Below, piece by piece: positions 1 through 9,055 of a stretch of DNA of 38,533 nt. A program made the translations under genes and the position numbers. Numbering within the stretch: position 1 is the first letter of the stretch; each line of letters opens with the position of its first letter. The notes beneath the pieces were generated by a model. The model ran no database searches. It had not been told where the DNA came from and saw only the letters and a program-made list of their open reading frames with translations. The stretch comes from CADCVW01 sp035644935 (GTDB lineage: Bacteria; Pseudomonadota; Alphaproteobacteria; Sphingomonadales; Sphingomonadaceae): NCBI GenBank assembly GCA_035644935.1, contig DASQNO010000005.1, forward strand, positions 1-38,533. The letters are read 5' to 3'.

Positions 1-206
1 GGTCCAGTCACGACTTCCCCACCGGGCATGTTTGATCAATAACTTAGGCGAAGCAAGGGGAAGCGGTCGCAGCTGTTTGCGCCTGCTGACGAGCCGGAAA
101 TCCCGGTCGCTTGTCGCGAGGCCAGGTCTGCCCATTGTCGCAAGGTCGGGAACGACAACGGCAGACCGTTCCGTATTCTGGCGCGGCAGATGAGGAGCAG
201 CCTGAC

Positions 207-1079
207 GTGAAGCCAACCCAGCGCCAGATCTATGCGGAGCGTATCGAACGCGTCGTTCGCCACATCGAAGAGCGGGGCGCGGACGATGACGCCCCGAACC
301 TTACCGAACTCGCGGAAATCGCGGCGATGTCGGCCTATCACTTCCACCGCGTGTTCCGGCTCATGACAGGGGAGACGGTCGGGGAAGCGACCCGGCGCAC
401 CCGGCTCGCCCGCACCTTGCCGCAGCTGCAAGGAGAGGCCACCGTGACGCGGGCAGCAGGGGCTAGCGGCTACGCGACAGCGCAGGGTTTCGCGCGAGCG
501 CTGAAAGCGCAGGTCGGCACCTCGGCGACGGCGGCACGATCAAGCCCGGAGTTGCTGGACACACTCGCTTCATCGCTTCGCCGGCCGCCGCGTCAGGATG
601 CGGACGAGGCTCCCGCGCTCCGTATCGAGGTCGTTTCGTTAGAGCCGTTCCGCTTGCTCGCCGTTCGCAACGTCGGCGACTACGCCGAACTCGATCGCGG
701 TTTCGGGCGGCTCTTCGATCTAGTGCTGGAGCAGATGTCGCCCGGGAGCCTCCTTGGCATCTATGGCGTCCCTTACGACGACCCACGCTACACTGCGGCC
801 GAAGCATGCCGCTTCGACTGCGCCCTGGCGACCGGCGCGGCGGGTGCGCCGCAGGGCGAGCTGTTGGAGCTTGGACTTGGCGGCGGCGCCTACCTTCGTC
901 TTCGCCATCTCGGCAATTATGATCGCCTGCACGCCGCCATCGACGCGGCCTATGCAGGCGCGATCGCCGTGCTCGACCGCGCGATCCGGAACGCGCCGCT
1001 GTTCGTCCACTATCTCGATGACCCGGAGGAGGTCGCCGAAGCCGAGCTGCGTTCCGACATATTCCTGCCGATCATCTGA
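207..1079 (+). CDS. AraC-family regulator with GyrI-like effector domain
   Basis: A 290-aa transcriptional regulator. The N-terminal part (about residues 8-100) reads as an AraC-type helix-turn-helix, with YAERIERVVRHIEE, then LTELAEIAAMSAYHFHRVFR and a second helix pair around SGYATAQGFARALK. The C-terminal half (from about residue 125) looks like a GyrI-like/SOUL-type small-molecule domain (LEPFRLLAVRNVGDYAEL, then LGIYGVPYDDPRYT). Proteins of this shape usually sense a small compound and activate a neighbouring efflux or detoxification gene, but no such target lies beside it here. I chose GTG at 207 because GAGGAG lies six bases upstream. An ATG at 111 would add 32 residues unlike the family. 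The ligand is unknown. Confidence 0.85.
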   Translation: MKPTQRQIYAERIERVVRHIEERGADDDAPNLTELAEIAAMSAYHFHRVFRLMTGETVGEATRRTRLARTLPQLQGEATVTRAAGASGYATAQGFARALKAQVGTSATAARSSPELLDTLASSLRRPPRQDADEAPALRIEVVSLEPFRLLAVRNVGDYAELDRGFGRLFDLVLEQMSPGSLLGIYGVPYDDPRYTAAEACRFDCALATGAAGAPQGELLELGLGGGAYLRLRHLGNYDRLHAAIDAAYAGAIAVLDRAIRNAPLFVHYLDDPEEVAEAELRSDIFLPII

Positions 1080-1210
1080 GGTGCGCAATGGCGACAATCA
1101 TCCTGTGAATGCCGGCTCGGACGGGTCCAAGCCGATCAGACCGCATGCGTGAAGAAGTTAGCCCGGAGCATCCTCGCTCGAGAGCCGATCGCCTGAGCAA
1201 CCGTCTTGGC
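1080..1210. other. Short stretch with no gene seen
   Basis: The 131 bases after the AraC-type gene hold no reading frame that I recognise, no tRNA and no clear hairpin. They lead into the decayed block before the tRNA. Confidence 0.4.
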
Positions 1211-1470
1211 CTCATTCGATCGACTGTTCCCCGTCCGCATCGCCCGCCGCACGACGCATTTGGAGAGCGCTATCGGGCAAACGTCTACGCGCCGATCCGC
1301 AAGCGCTTCCAGCCCCGCGTCGGGCGCGCCTCGTGCTTGCGTTGCGCGCCCTCGACGGCCGATTGGACGATGCGAGCTATTGCGAGATCGCCGAAGCTCT
1401 GATCGGTCCGCTCACGAACACAGCTTGGCACTCTCTAGATTGCGCACGATGTCGGCCGGCGCCTGCTTAG
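1211..1470 (+). pseudogene. DUF2285-domain protein remnant
   Basis: The frame that contains codons 1321-1470 reads ADPQALPAPRRARLVLALRA and then LDGRLDDASYCEIAEALIG before losing similarity and reaching TAG at 1468-1470. This matches the core of the DUF2285 family, small proteins often found on integrative elements and plasmids of alphaproteobacteria. Just upstream, FDRLFPVRIARR in another frame fits the preceding part of the same family, so at least one frameshift separates the pieces. No intact start with a ribosome binding site is visible. The family call rests on recalled consensus; the boundaries are approximate. Confidence 0.5.
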
Positions 1471-2097
1471 CTTGGGGCTCGATCCTCAGGTGGAGGGCGG
1501 CAACGCCGTTCATCGAGCCAGCGGTTTTGTCGCGCACGTAGGCATCGAACCACCGGCCGAGCTCGCGCCGCATGTCCAAACCGTTCTCGACCAACGCGTG
1601 CGACCCGCCCTCATAGATCTTCAGGCGATAGGAGCGCTGGAGACGCTGCAACTCACTCTCGAGAGATATGGGATCCGTGGGCTCGACGCGCGGGTCAACT
1701 CCGTCATGAAGAATGAGGGAAGGGGTTCGCGTCGAGAACTTCCCCGGCCATCGGATGGGCGAGAGCCGAGCCAATCCCCTTCGTTGTCTTGTGAATAATC
1801 TTTGATGACGTGCGGATATTCGAATTCATCGAATTCGGCGCGGCGCTTGGTGTTCACGAGGTCGGTCGGAGCGCCGACGATCGCGGCTGCCCTCAGGCGT
1901 TCAGTTGCTTTGAGCGCGCCAAGAGTCACGAAGCCACCGTGACTGAAGCCCCACATGCCGATTCGTGTGGAATCTGCGTTGGACATCTTGTCCGCCCACC
2001 CGATCAAAGCCAGGCTATCGCTAACGTGGCCACCATCCATGCTCGGCGCGCCCTCGCTGCCGCCGTCGCCACGTCGGCTGAGTTCTGCCGCAACCAA
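1412..2097 (-). pseudogene. S9/alpha-beta hydrolase C-terminal region, frameshifted
   Basis: Minus-strand reading from 2097 gives a prolyl-oligopeptidase-like catalytic domain: GGHVSDSLALIGWAD, then the nucleophile elbow GMWGFSHGG (G-x-S-x-G with Ser), then AAIVGAPTDLVN. After EGDW near 1773 the frame is lost. The neighbouring frame continues the same domain with ARLSPIRWPGKF, LILHDGVDPRVEPTD (acid-residue region) and YEGGSHAL (catalytic His). Adding one base at the AA/TT pair 1773-1774 joins the two frames. No proper N-terminus is present: the reading begins after an in-frame TGA at 2107-2109, and the usual beta-propeller part is missing. It is therefore a broken fragment, either decayed or affected by a sequencing error. 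Confidence 0.7.
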
Positions 2098-2109
2098 ACC
2101 GTCTGCTCA

Positions 2110-2600
2110 CGGCCAGCGTATCTCGCCCGGTTTCGACATCGCCTGGCTTGCCCATCCCGCTTCGCCAACGTGCCCCGTCATGGCCGCTTGCATTTCGCGA
2201 ACGCCCAAGAGCCCTTGGAGGCAGGACCGAAGTCCGCTCAACCCGCGACCCTGCCGCGACAATACCTGCGCACGCCAGACTCCGGGCGCTTTCTTGGGCT
2301 GTCCGACCGCACACTCGAAAGCACCGGACCTGGGGCACCGACCCTCGCTACTTAGAATCGTCGGCCGCGTCGTCTACCGCCTGGAAGACCTGCAGGCGCG
2401 GGTCAGCCGTGGCGGGAAGGCAACAACCAGCGATGATATGGGCGACACCACGCTGCCAGCCAAGCGCCACGCGACGGTCACCCCGGCTTACGCCGGCCTG
2501 CGCCCGCAGGGACACCGTATGGCGCCATGACCGGCGTTCGCCCGTAAGCCGCAGCTTACTGGAGATCGGGAAGAGCCGAGGAACCTACGCTAATCAAGAT
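2110..2600. other. No recognisable gene; repeat remnant inside
   Basis: About 490 bases without a convincing gene. Several frames stay open, as expected at this GC content, but none shows a family I know. On the minus strand the frame upstream of the hydrolase fragment stays open to about 2340 except for the TGA at 2107-2109; it shows no familiar motif. A copy of the dispersed palindrome (CCGGCTTACGCCGG) lies at 2481-2494. The segment ends at the 3' end of the tRNA gene. Confidence 0.5.
2477..2500. repeat. Single copy of the dispersed CCGGC...GCCGG palindrome
   Basis: GTCACCCCGGCTTACGCCGG followed by CCTGC. The core CCGGC-TTAC-GCCGG can form a short hairpin and is related to the copies at 24466 and 29764. 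It shows that the repeat family extends into the decayed region. Confidence 0.45.
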
Positions 2601-2677
2601 TGGCGCACCCGAGAGGATTCGAACCTCTGACCTACGCCTTCGGAGGGCGCCACTCTATCCAGCTGAGCTACGGGTGC
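2601..2677 (-). tRNA. tRNA-Arg (anticodon CCG)
   Basis: Reads on the minus strand from 2677 to 2601. Acceptor arms are GCACCCG/CGGGTGC, the D arm has GCTCAGCTGGATAGAGT, the anticodon stem is GCGCC/GGCGT around loop CTCCGAA (anticodon CCG, reading CGG), and the T arm is AGAGG-TTCGAAT-CCTCT. Discriminator G is followed by an encoded CCA (2603-2601). All stems pair, so the gene looks functional. Its 3' end faces the decayed region 1-2600, the orientation expected if that region derives from an element that integrated at the tRNA. Confidence 0.96.
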
Positions 2678-2742
2678 GTGGGCGCGAGCTTAGCAGCCTA
2701 AGGGCAGGCCGCACAAGCGCACGTGCGTTGTCCTATGTCCGA

Positions 2743-3141
2743 TCAATCGCGGGCGTTTGGCGGGATTATCTTGGGGCGCGGCTGGAGGTTGCCCTGTTCA
2801 TCGCGGTTCAGCCGCTGCCCGTCATAGTTGGGCAGAGCCTGCTTGGGCGGGGGGGCGGGAGTGGGGCCGGTGGTCGCCGTGACGTTGCTTCCGACGCCCG
2901 TGGGATTGATCGCAGCCGCGTTCTCCAGCGCCCTTTGTGTCGGCGAGTTGGGGTCGGAGAGCGCGGAGGTGTCGCCCGTCGCGCGAACCTGGTCAGCGGC
3001 GTTTTCCAGAACTGCGGCGGACGTCGCATCACTCTGGTCCGCCGCTTTTTCGAGTTGATCCGCAGTTTGTTCGGCCTTGCCGCCGCCGCCCGAGCATGCG
3101 GCCAGGCTGATCGGCAGGAGGAGGGCGGCGAAACGGTTCAT
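2743..3141 (-). CDS. Small predicted lipoprotein, function unknown
   Basis: 132 aa. The N-terminus MNRFAALLLPISLAAC is a short charged start, a hydrophobic core and a lipobox ending at Cys16, so the protein is probably lipid-anchored in the envelope. The mature part begins with a Gly run, continues with an amphipathic Ala/Gln/Asp-rich helix (QTADQLEKAADQSDATSAAV) and ends Pro-rich. I chose the start at 3141 because AAAGGA sits six bases upstream and the signal peptide begins there; an upstream ATG at 3189 would add 16 non-signal residues. It lies 70 nt downstream of phaA on the same strand and could share its transcript. I do not recognise a domain. Confidence 0.75.
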   Translation of the reverse strand: MNRFAALLLPISLAACSGGGGKAEQTADQLEKAADQSDATSAAVLENAADQVRATGDTSALSDPNSPTQRALENAAAINPTGVGSNVTATTGPTPAPPPKQALPNYDGQRLNRDEQGNLQPRPKIIPPNARD

Positions 3142-3211
3142 GCGGGGTCCTTTGGGCTGGTGTCGGCTGGTGAACGACTCGAACCGCATCCGGTTGCCCG
3201 GAACCCGCCGC

Positions 3212-4390
<1,179 letters not shown>

Positions 4391-4470
4391 GAGAGCTCCG
4401 GGACGAAGGTGAACAGTCCCGTTACCATGCGCTCCGCGCGGCGGCAAAGCGGCAACAGCCCAAGTTAACG

Positions 4471-4500
4471 CGCTCTTGTTGCAGTGCGGCGTAGGAGGGT
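4471..4500. promoter_or_regulatory. Candidate PhaR-type TGC-rich site
   Basis: The phaA-phaR gap contains TTGTTGCAGTGCGGC. PhaR proteins of alphaproteobacteria are known to bind TGC-rich DNA, often near their own gene, so this is where autoregulation would act. The match is short and imperfect. Confidence 0.25.
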
Positions 4501-4530
4501 GGTAACCGGCGACAAGAAGGAACACGCGAC

Positions 4531-5091
4531 ATGGCGACCGCCAATGGGAATGGAACGAACGGCGCCAAAGGGGGCGGCGGTCCGGACGCCGTGATCATCA
4601 AGAAGTACGCCAACCGGCGGCTCTACAACACCGAAACGTCCGCCTACATCACGCTTGAGCATCTGGCGGCGCTGACGCGCGAGGGCCGCGAGTTCGTTGT
4701 CCTGGACGCCAAGACGGGCGAGGACATCACGCATTCGGTGCTGACGCAGATCATCATGGAAGCGGAAGGGCGCGGCGCGACGATGCTGCCCGCCAACTTC
4801 CTGCGCCAGCTGATCGGGCTGTACGGCGGGACTAGTGCGGGGATGGTGCCGCAGTATCTGGAAGCGTCGATGGACGCGTTCGCCAAGAGCAACGCGCAGG
4901 TGCGCGACGCGATGACGGGGGCGTTCGCGGGCTCGCCGCTGGCGGAGATCGCCAAGCGAAACATCGAGATGTTCGAAAGGGCCGCTGGCGCGTTCGTGCC
5001 CAAGCCGGACAAGCCGCAGGTGGACGAAGTGGCCGATCTGAAAGCGCAACTGGCCGAGCTGCAGGCCAAGGTCGACAAGCTGGCCAAGTAG
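4531..5091 (+). CDS. phaR: PHA synthesis repressor PhaR
   Basis: 186 aa. The N-terminal PHB/PHA accumulation DNA-binding domain is clear at about residues 20-80: VIIKKYANRRLYNTETSAYI, then LEHLAALTREGREFVVLDAK and TGEDITHSVLTQII. A second accumulation domain follows (FLRQLIGLYG, MVPQYLEASMDAFAK). The C-terminus is a coiled-coil-like heptad run (LKAQLAELQAKVDKLAK). The family represses phasin and PHA genes and is released when it binds nascent PHA granules. A Gly/Asn-rich leader of about 18 residues precedes the domain. AAGGAA lies nine bases before ATG. It diverges from phaA. Confidence 0.95.
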   Translation: MATANGNGTNGAKGGGGPDAVIIKKYANRRLYNTETSAYITLEHLAALTREGREFVVLDAKTGEDITHSVLTQIIMEAEGRGATMLPANFLRQLIGLYGGTSAGMVPQYLEASMDAFAKSNAQVRDAMTGAFAGSPLAEIAKRNIEMFERAAGAFVPKPDKPQVDEVADLKAQLAELQAKVDKLAK

Positions 5092-5126
5092 GCGCGGACC
5101 GGTTCAGTCGCCCGCGTCGACCCGGA

Positions 5127-5942
5127 TCAGCGCGGCTTGACGAAGCGCAGCGTCATGCGGTCGCTTTCGCCGATCGCAGCGTATTTGGCGCGGTCCTTGT
5201 CGCCCAGCCGGAAGTTGGGGGGAAGCGTCCACACGCCTTCGGGATGATCGTGCGTGTCGCGCGGGTTGGCGTTGATGTCGGATTCGCCGTCGAGCCGGAA
5301 GCCGGCGGTCGTTGCGAAGCCGACGACCGAGCTGCGCTTCATGTAGCCGCTCTTCAATTCCATTTCCGCCGGCATGTTCTCGGGCAGGCGGTGTTCGACC
5401 ACGCCCAGGACGCCGCCCGGCTTCAGCATGGCATACATCTGGTTGAACGCTTCCTGCGCGTTGCCGGGGCCCGACATATGCCAGTTGTGGACGTTGCGGA
5501 ACGTCAGCACGGTGTCGGCGGTGCCGTCCGGCACGCGCGTCTCGCTGCCGCGCGCCGGGAAGGACGCGGTCAGGATGTTGCCGTAGAGCGCCGGATTGGC
5601 GGCCTTGAGCCGGTTGAGCCCGCCCAGGCCGCGCTCGCTGGCCACCGCGTAATAACGGCCTTGCGACAGGTAGGGTGCCAGGATCTCCGTGTACCAGCCG
5701 CCGCCGGGCGACACCTCGACGACCGTCTCGGTCGGTCCCACGCCAAAGAAGGACAGCGTCTGCAGCGGATTGCGGTAACGGTCGCGTGCGACGTTGGCGG
5801 GCGTGCGGGTGGGGGCGGCGACGGCGGCGGCAAGCGCGGCTTGCGAGACGGCGGCCGTGCCGTCGGCATTCGCGCCTGTGCCCGCGCAGGAGACGAGCGG
5901 CGCGGCGGCGGCGAGCAAGGCGAGGAGCAAAGGCTGGCGCAT
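5127..5942 (-). CDS. Exported SAM-type methyltransferase homologue (COG4798-like)
   Basis: 271 aa. The N-terminus MRQPLLLALLAAAAPLVSC is an export signal with a lipobox-like LVSC, so it is probably secreted or lipid-anchored. The body matches the 'predicted methyltransferase' group: the motif I region is ETVVEVSPGGGWYTEILAPYL, followed by YYAVASERG, a motif near TADTVLTFRNVHNW, and MLKPGGVLGVVEHR. The start at 5942 is chosen because the signal peptide begins there; a start at 6026 would bury it. It converges with phaR 35 nt away and diverges from the small membrane gene at 5993. A SAM-binding fold outside the cytoplasm is unexpected, and the substrate is unknown. Confidence 0.8.
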   Translation of the reverse strand: MRQPLLLALLAAAAPLVSCAGTGANADGTAAVSQAALAAAVAAPTRTPANVARDRYRNPLQTLSFFGVGPTETVVEVSPGGGWYTEILAPYLSQGRYYAVASERGLGGLNRLKAANPALYGNILTASFPARGSETRVPDGTADTVLTFRNVHNWHMSGPGNAQEAFNQMYAMLKPGGVLGVVEHRLPENMPAEMELKSGYMKRSSVVGFATTAGFRLDGESDINANPRDTHDHPEGVWTLPPNFRLGDKDRAKYAAIGESDRMTLRFVKPR

Positions 5943-5992
5943 GGGTCGGGTCTCCGTCAGATGTCGGCGGCGAGCTTGGGACAGGAGAGACA

Positions 5993-6181
5993 GTGACGCA
6001 AGCGGGGCTTTGGACGGGAACGGCATGCGCCGCGCTGCTCGCCGTCCTCGCGGGCTTTGCAGAATGGCGACAGGCGCGGCGGCGCGATCTCGATCGCGTC
6101 GGGCTGGTGCCGTGGGGGGCGATCAGCCTGTTTGGCTTTGTCGCGGCGATTGTTGGATTGGCGGTGGCACTGAAGGGGTGA
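5993..6181 (+). CDS. Small two-helix membrane protein
   Basis: 62 aa from a GTG start with AGGAGA six bases upstream. Two hydrophobic segments (LWTGTACAALLAVLAGF and WGAISLFGFVAAIVGLAVAL) flank a basic loop WRQARRRDLDRVGLVPW. The Arg-rich loop and Trp-bracketed segments resemble a small hypothetical protein I recall from sphingomonads; no function is known. It diverges from the methyltransferase gene with only 50 nt between starts. Confidence 0.65.
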   Translation: MTQAGLWTGTACAALLAVLAGFAEWRQARRRDLDRVGLVPWGAISLFGFVAAIVGLAVALKG

Positions 6182-6251
6182 CGTCGCGCTTATGCGTCTG
6201 ATCCGCGGCCAAGACCCTCACCTCCTCTCCCGGGAAGCGGAAGAGATTCTT

Positions 6252-7757
6252 TTAGAGACACGCCTCGAGATAAGGGGCGTCAAAGCCGTATTGCTTGGCC
6301 TTTTCAAGCGTGTAGGGGCGCAGGCCCATCGAGCGGTATTCGCCGATGATCTTACCGTCGGCGCTTTCGTCAAGATATTCGAATTTGAACAGTTCCTGGG
6401 TGACGATGACGTCGCCTTCCATGCCGATCACTTCGGTGATGTTGGTGGTGCGGCGCGACCCGTCGCGCAGGCGCTTGACCTGGATGATGATATCCACGGA
6501 GTCGGCGATCTGACGCGAGATCGCTTCCTTAGGCACCTTGATGTCGGACATCATGACCATGTTCTCCATACGCGCGAGGCATTCGCGCGGGGAGTTGCTG
6601 TGCAGCGTCGCCATCGAGCCATCGTGGCCGGTGTTCATCGCAGCCAGGAGGTCGAAACACTCCGAGCCGCGGATTTCGCCCAGAATGATGCGGTCCGGAC
6701 GCATACGCAGCGCGTTCTTGACGAGGTCGCGAATGGAGATCTCGCCCTGGCCTTCGAGGTTGGGAGGGCGCGTTTCCAGCGGCAGCCAGTGCGGCTGCTG
6801 CAGGCGGAGCTCGGCCGCGTCCTCGATCGTCAGCACGCGTTCGCCCGGGTCGATCATCTTGGACAGGGCGTTGAGCATCGTCGTCTTGCCCGAGCCGGTA
6901 CCGCCCGAGATGATGACGTTCATGCGCGCTGCGCCGGCGATCTTGAGACAGGTCGCCATCTTGACCGACATCGAACCGTAGCCCTGCATCATGTCCAGCG
7001 TGATCGGCTTTTCGGAGAACTTACGGATGGAGATCGCCGTGCCCTTGAGGGATAGCGGCGGGACGATGACGTTGACGCGCGAGCCATCGGGCAGGCGGGC
7101 GTCGGCGAGCGGGGTCGTCTGGTCGACGCGGCGGCCGACCTTGTTGACGATGCGCTGCGCGATCTGGAACAGATGCTCCTCATCGCGAAACTGGATCTGC
7201 GCGAGCTGAAGCTTGCCCTTTTTCTCGATGTAGGTCTGGTCCGGACCATTGACCATGATGTCGGAGATCTCGCTGTCGGCGAGCAGCTCCTCCAACGGGC
7301 CCAAGCCCAGCAACTCGTCGACGAGCACCTTTTCCAGCGCGAACTGTTCGCGGCGGTTCAGCGTTAGCTTGAGCTCGGCCAGCACTTCGCCGATGATCGG
7401 GCGGAACTCCTCCGCCAGTTCGTCCTTCGACAGGGTCGCCGCGGCTTCCGGGTCAACGCGTTCGAGCAGGCGGGGAAGCACCTGTTCCTTGATCTTGTGG
7501 ATCGAAGCCTCGAACCCTTCCTGCCGCGAGGAGCCGGATTCGGACGGGCCTGCCTGCCGGGCGGAGAGACGGTCCATTGCGTCGGAGCCGGACGCCAGCA
7601 GCCCTTCGTCCTCGTCGACCGGCAAGGCGACGCTGTCGAGCGGCGGGAACTGATCGCCGCCCGGGATGATCGCGCCGCCCTTCATGGGGCGGGCGACGCC
7701 GAACGAGCCGCGCGGGCTGCCGCCGGCGGCGGGACCTCGTTTGCCGAATGCGCTCAT
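6252..7757 (-). CDS. cpaF: CpaF-type secretion/pilus assembly ATPase
   Basis: 501 aa, the GspE/VirB11 superfamily ATPase that powers Flp/Tad pilus assembly. Visible motifs: Walker A GGTGSGKTT at 285-293, Asp/Glu box VLTIEDAAEL at about 308, Walker B RIILGEIRG at 356-364 and His box TGHDGSMATLHSNS at 376-389. The N-terminal 80 residues are Gly/Pro/Ser-rich and poorly conserved, and a helical N-domain follows (SIHKIKEQVLPRLLERVD). The start MSAFGKRG at 7757 is chosen on family pattern; its ribosome binding site is weak. The other tad/cpa genes (cpaA-E, tadB, tadC, flp pilin) are not adjacent. Confidence 0.93.
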   Translation of the reverse strand: MSAFGKRGPAAGGSPRGSFGVARPMKGGAIIPGGDQFPPLDSVALPVDEDEGLLASGSDAMDRLSARQAGPSESGSSRQEGFEASIHKIKEQVLPRLLERVDPEAAATLSKDELAEEFRPIIGEVLAELKLTLNRREQFALEKVLVDELLGLGPLEELLADSEISDIMVNGPDQTYIEKKGKLQLAQIQFRDEEHLFQIAQRIVNKVGRRVDQTTPLADARLPDGSRVNVIVPPLSLKGTAISIRKFSEKPITLDMMQGYGSMSVKMATCLKIAGAARMNVIISGGTGSGKTTMLNALSKMIDPGERVLTIEDAAELRLQQPHWLPLETRPPNLEGQGEISIRDLVKNALRMRPDRIILGEIRGSECFDLLAAMNTGHDGSMATLHSNSPRECLARMENMVMMSDIKVPKEAISRQIADSVDIIIQVKRLRDGSRRTTNITEVIGMEGDVIVTQELFKFEYLDESADGKIIGEYRSMGLRPYTLEKAKQYGFDAPYLEACL

Positions 7758-7902
7758 GATGGCGACGAACCCTTTTCGTTTTTCGTTCGCGGTCGTGCGA
7801 CTGATCGGATGGTGAATAGGGGGCAAACTTTGACAATTGCCTAACCGGCGCGGCGGCGTCGCGGGGGTGGACCGGCGGCGGGGCGGGGCTAGAGGGTGCG
7901 CC

Positions 7903-8793
7903 ATGGTTCAAAACAGCCGCAAGGCCCTCCTGCTGGCGCTAGCCGGTTTCATGCTGCTGTCGCTGGGCGACGCGGTGGTCAAGACAATGGCGGGGCAGTG
8001 GCCAGGGTCAGCGATCGCGGCGTTGCGCTATGCGTTCGGCGCGGCGGGGCTGGTGGCGATCGTCGCGGCGGCGCGCGGGCGTCACGGGTTTCGCGTGCCG
8101 CGGCCGGGCCTGCAGATCGCGCGCGGCGCGGCGGTGGCGGCGGCGACGCTGGGCTTCTTCCTGGGGGTGCATGTCATGCCTCTCGCCGATGCGACGGCGA
8201 TCGTGTTCACCAGCCCGCTGATAACCGTGCTGCTGTCAGCGTTGTTTCTGAAGGAGCGGATCCCGCGTGCGACGGGGGTGGCCATCGCGCTGGCGTTCGC
8301 GGGCGTGCTGATCGTGCTGCGGCCCAATCTCGCGGAATTGGGGCTGGCGGCGCTGCTGCCGCTGGGGGCGGCGTTGGCGATGGCGGTGCTGATGATGCTT
8401 AACCGTCGCGCGGCGGGAACGGCGGAGGCGATGCCGCTGCAGATGGTGCTGGCGGTGAGCGCGACGCCGATGCTGATCGCCGCGAGCCTGGCGGGGCACC
8501 TGACCGGCGACCCGCTGCTCCGGGTCGGCATGCCCGAATGGACGGTGGTGGCGCGGTGCGCGTTCGTGGCGGTGACCGCTACCACGGGACACTGGCTTAT
8601 CTTCCGATCGACCGAACTGGCGAGCGCGGCGACCGTGGCGCCGACGACCTATTGCCAATTGATCGTCGCGGTAGCGGCGGGCGTGGTCGTGTTCGGCGAC
8701 GTTCCCGACGCCCTATCGGTCGCGGGCATGGCGCTGATCATAGCGGGCGGGCTGTGGCTGTGGCGCGGGCAGACGCGGCCCCGCGCCGGGTGA
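7903..8793 (+). CDS. EamA-family (DMT superfamily) permease
   Basis: 296 aa with about ten hydrophobic segments in two repeats, the pattern of drug/metabolite transporters. The first repeat carries DAVVKTMAG and ALRYAFGAAGLVAI, then PLADATAIVFTSPLITVLLS with the repeat-ending LKERIPRATGVAIALAFAGV. The second ends GDVPDALSVAGMALIIAGG. The start at 7903 is preceded by AGAGGG. It diverges from cpaF across 145 bp and its stop TGA touches the atpC stop (TGACTAG) with no space between. The substrate is unknown. Confidence 0.9.
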   Translation: MVQNSRKALLLALAGFMLLSLGDAVVKTMAGQWPGSAIAALRYAFGAAGLVAIVAAARGRHGFRVPRPGLQIARGAAVAAATLGFFLGVHVMPLADATAIVFTSPLITVLLSALFLKERIPRATGVAIALAFAGVLIVLRPNLAELGLAALLPLGAALAMAVLMMLNRRAAGTAEAMPLQMVLAVSATPMLIAASLAGHLTGDPLLRVGMPEWTVVARCAFVAVTATTGHWLIFRSTELASAATVAPTTYCQLIVAVAAGVVVFGDVPDALSVAGMALIIAGGLWLWRGQTRPRAG

Positions 8794-9048
8794 CTAGCCC
8801 AGCTGTTCGGCCAGCACTGTCAGGCCGCGCTCGTTGACCTCGGCGAACCCGCCTTCCAGCGCGATCCGCTCAGGCTCCGCGCCGTCCGTGCGGTAGACGG
8901 CGAGTTCGCCGGGACGCATCGTCGACATGAAAGGCGCGTGACCCTCCAGAACGCCGAAGTCGCCCTCGGTGCCGGGCACGACGACCATGTGGACGTCGTC
9001 GGCGCGGACGAGGCGTTCGGGGGTTACGAGTTCGAAACGGAGGGGCAT
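8794..9048 (-). CDS. atpC: ATP synthase F1 epsilon subunit (short form)
   Basis: 84 aa. The N-terminal beta-sandwich of epsilon is present (LRFELVTPERLV, VVVPGTEGDFGVLEGHAPFM, IALEGGFAEVNERGLTVLAE). The C-terminal helical hairpin that inhibits the enzyme in many bacteria is absent. Epsilon joins gamma to the c-ring in the central stalk. ATG at 9048 starts the domain, and AAGGA lies about ten bases upstream, inside the end of the preceding membrane gene. Because of the frameshift near 9200, the reading frame upstream of this ATG is open back to 9504, so a 236-aa fusion could be read. It is the last gene of the F1 operon. Confidence 0.92.
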   Translation of the reverse strand: MPLRFELVTPERLVRADDVHMVVVPGTEGDFGVLEGHAPFMSTMRPGELAVYRTDGAEPERIALEGGFAEVNERGLTVLAEQLG

Positions 9049-9055
9049 GTGAGCG

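Noticed and set aside
1109..1402. 97-aa frame after the AraC-type gene
   Set aside because: Arg/Pro-rich composition and no ribosome site; a neighbouring frame holds the DUF2285 similarity instead.
5092..5126. Intrinsic terminator between phaR and the methyltransferase gene
   Set aside because: Only short imperfect GC-rich pairing and no T-run.
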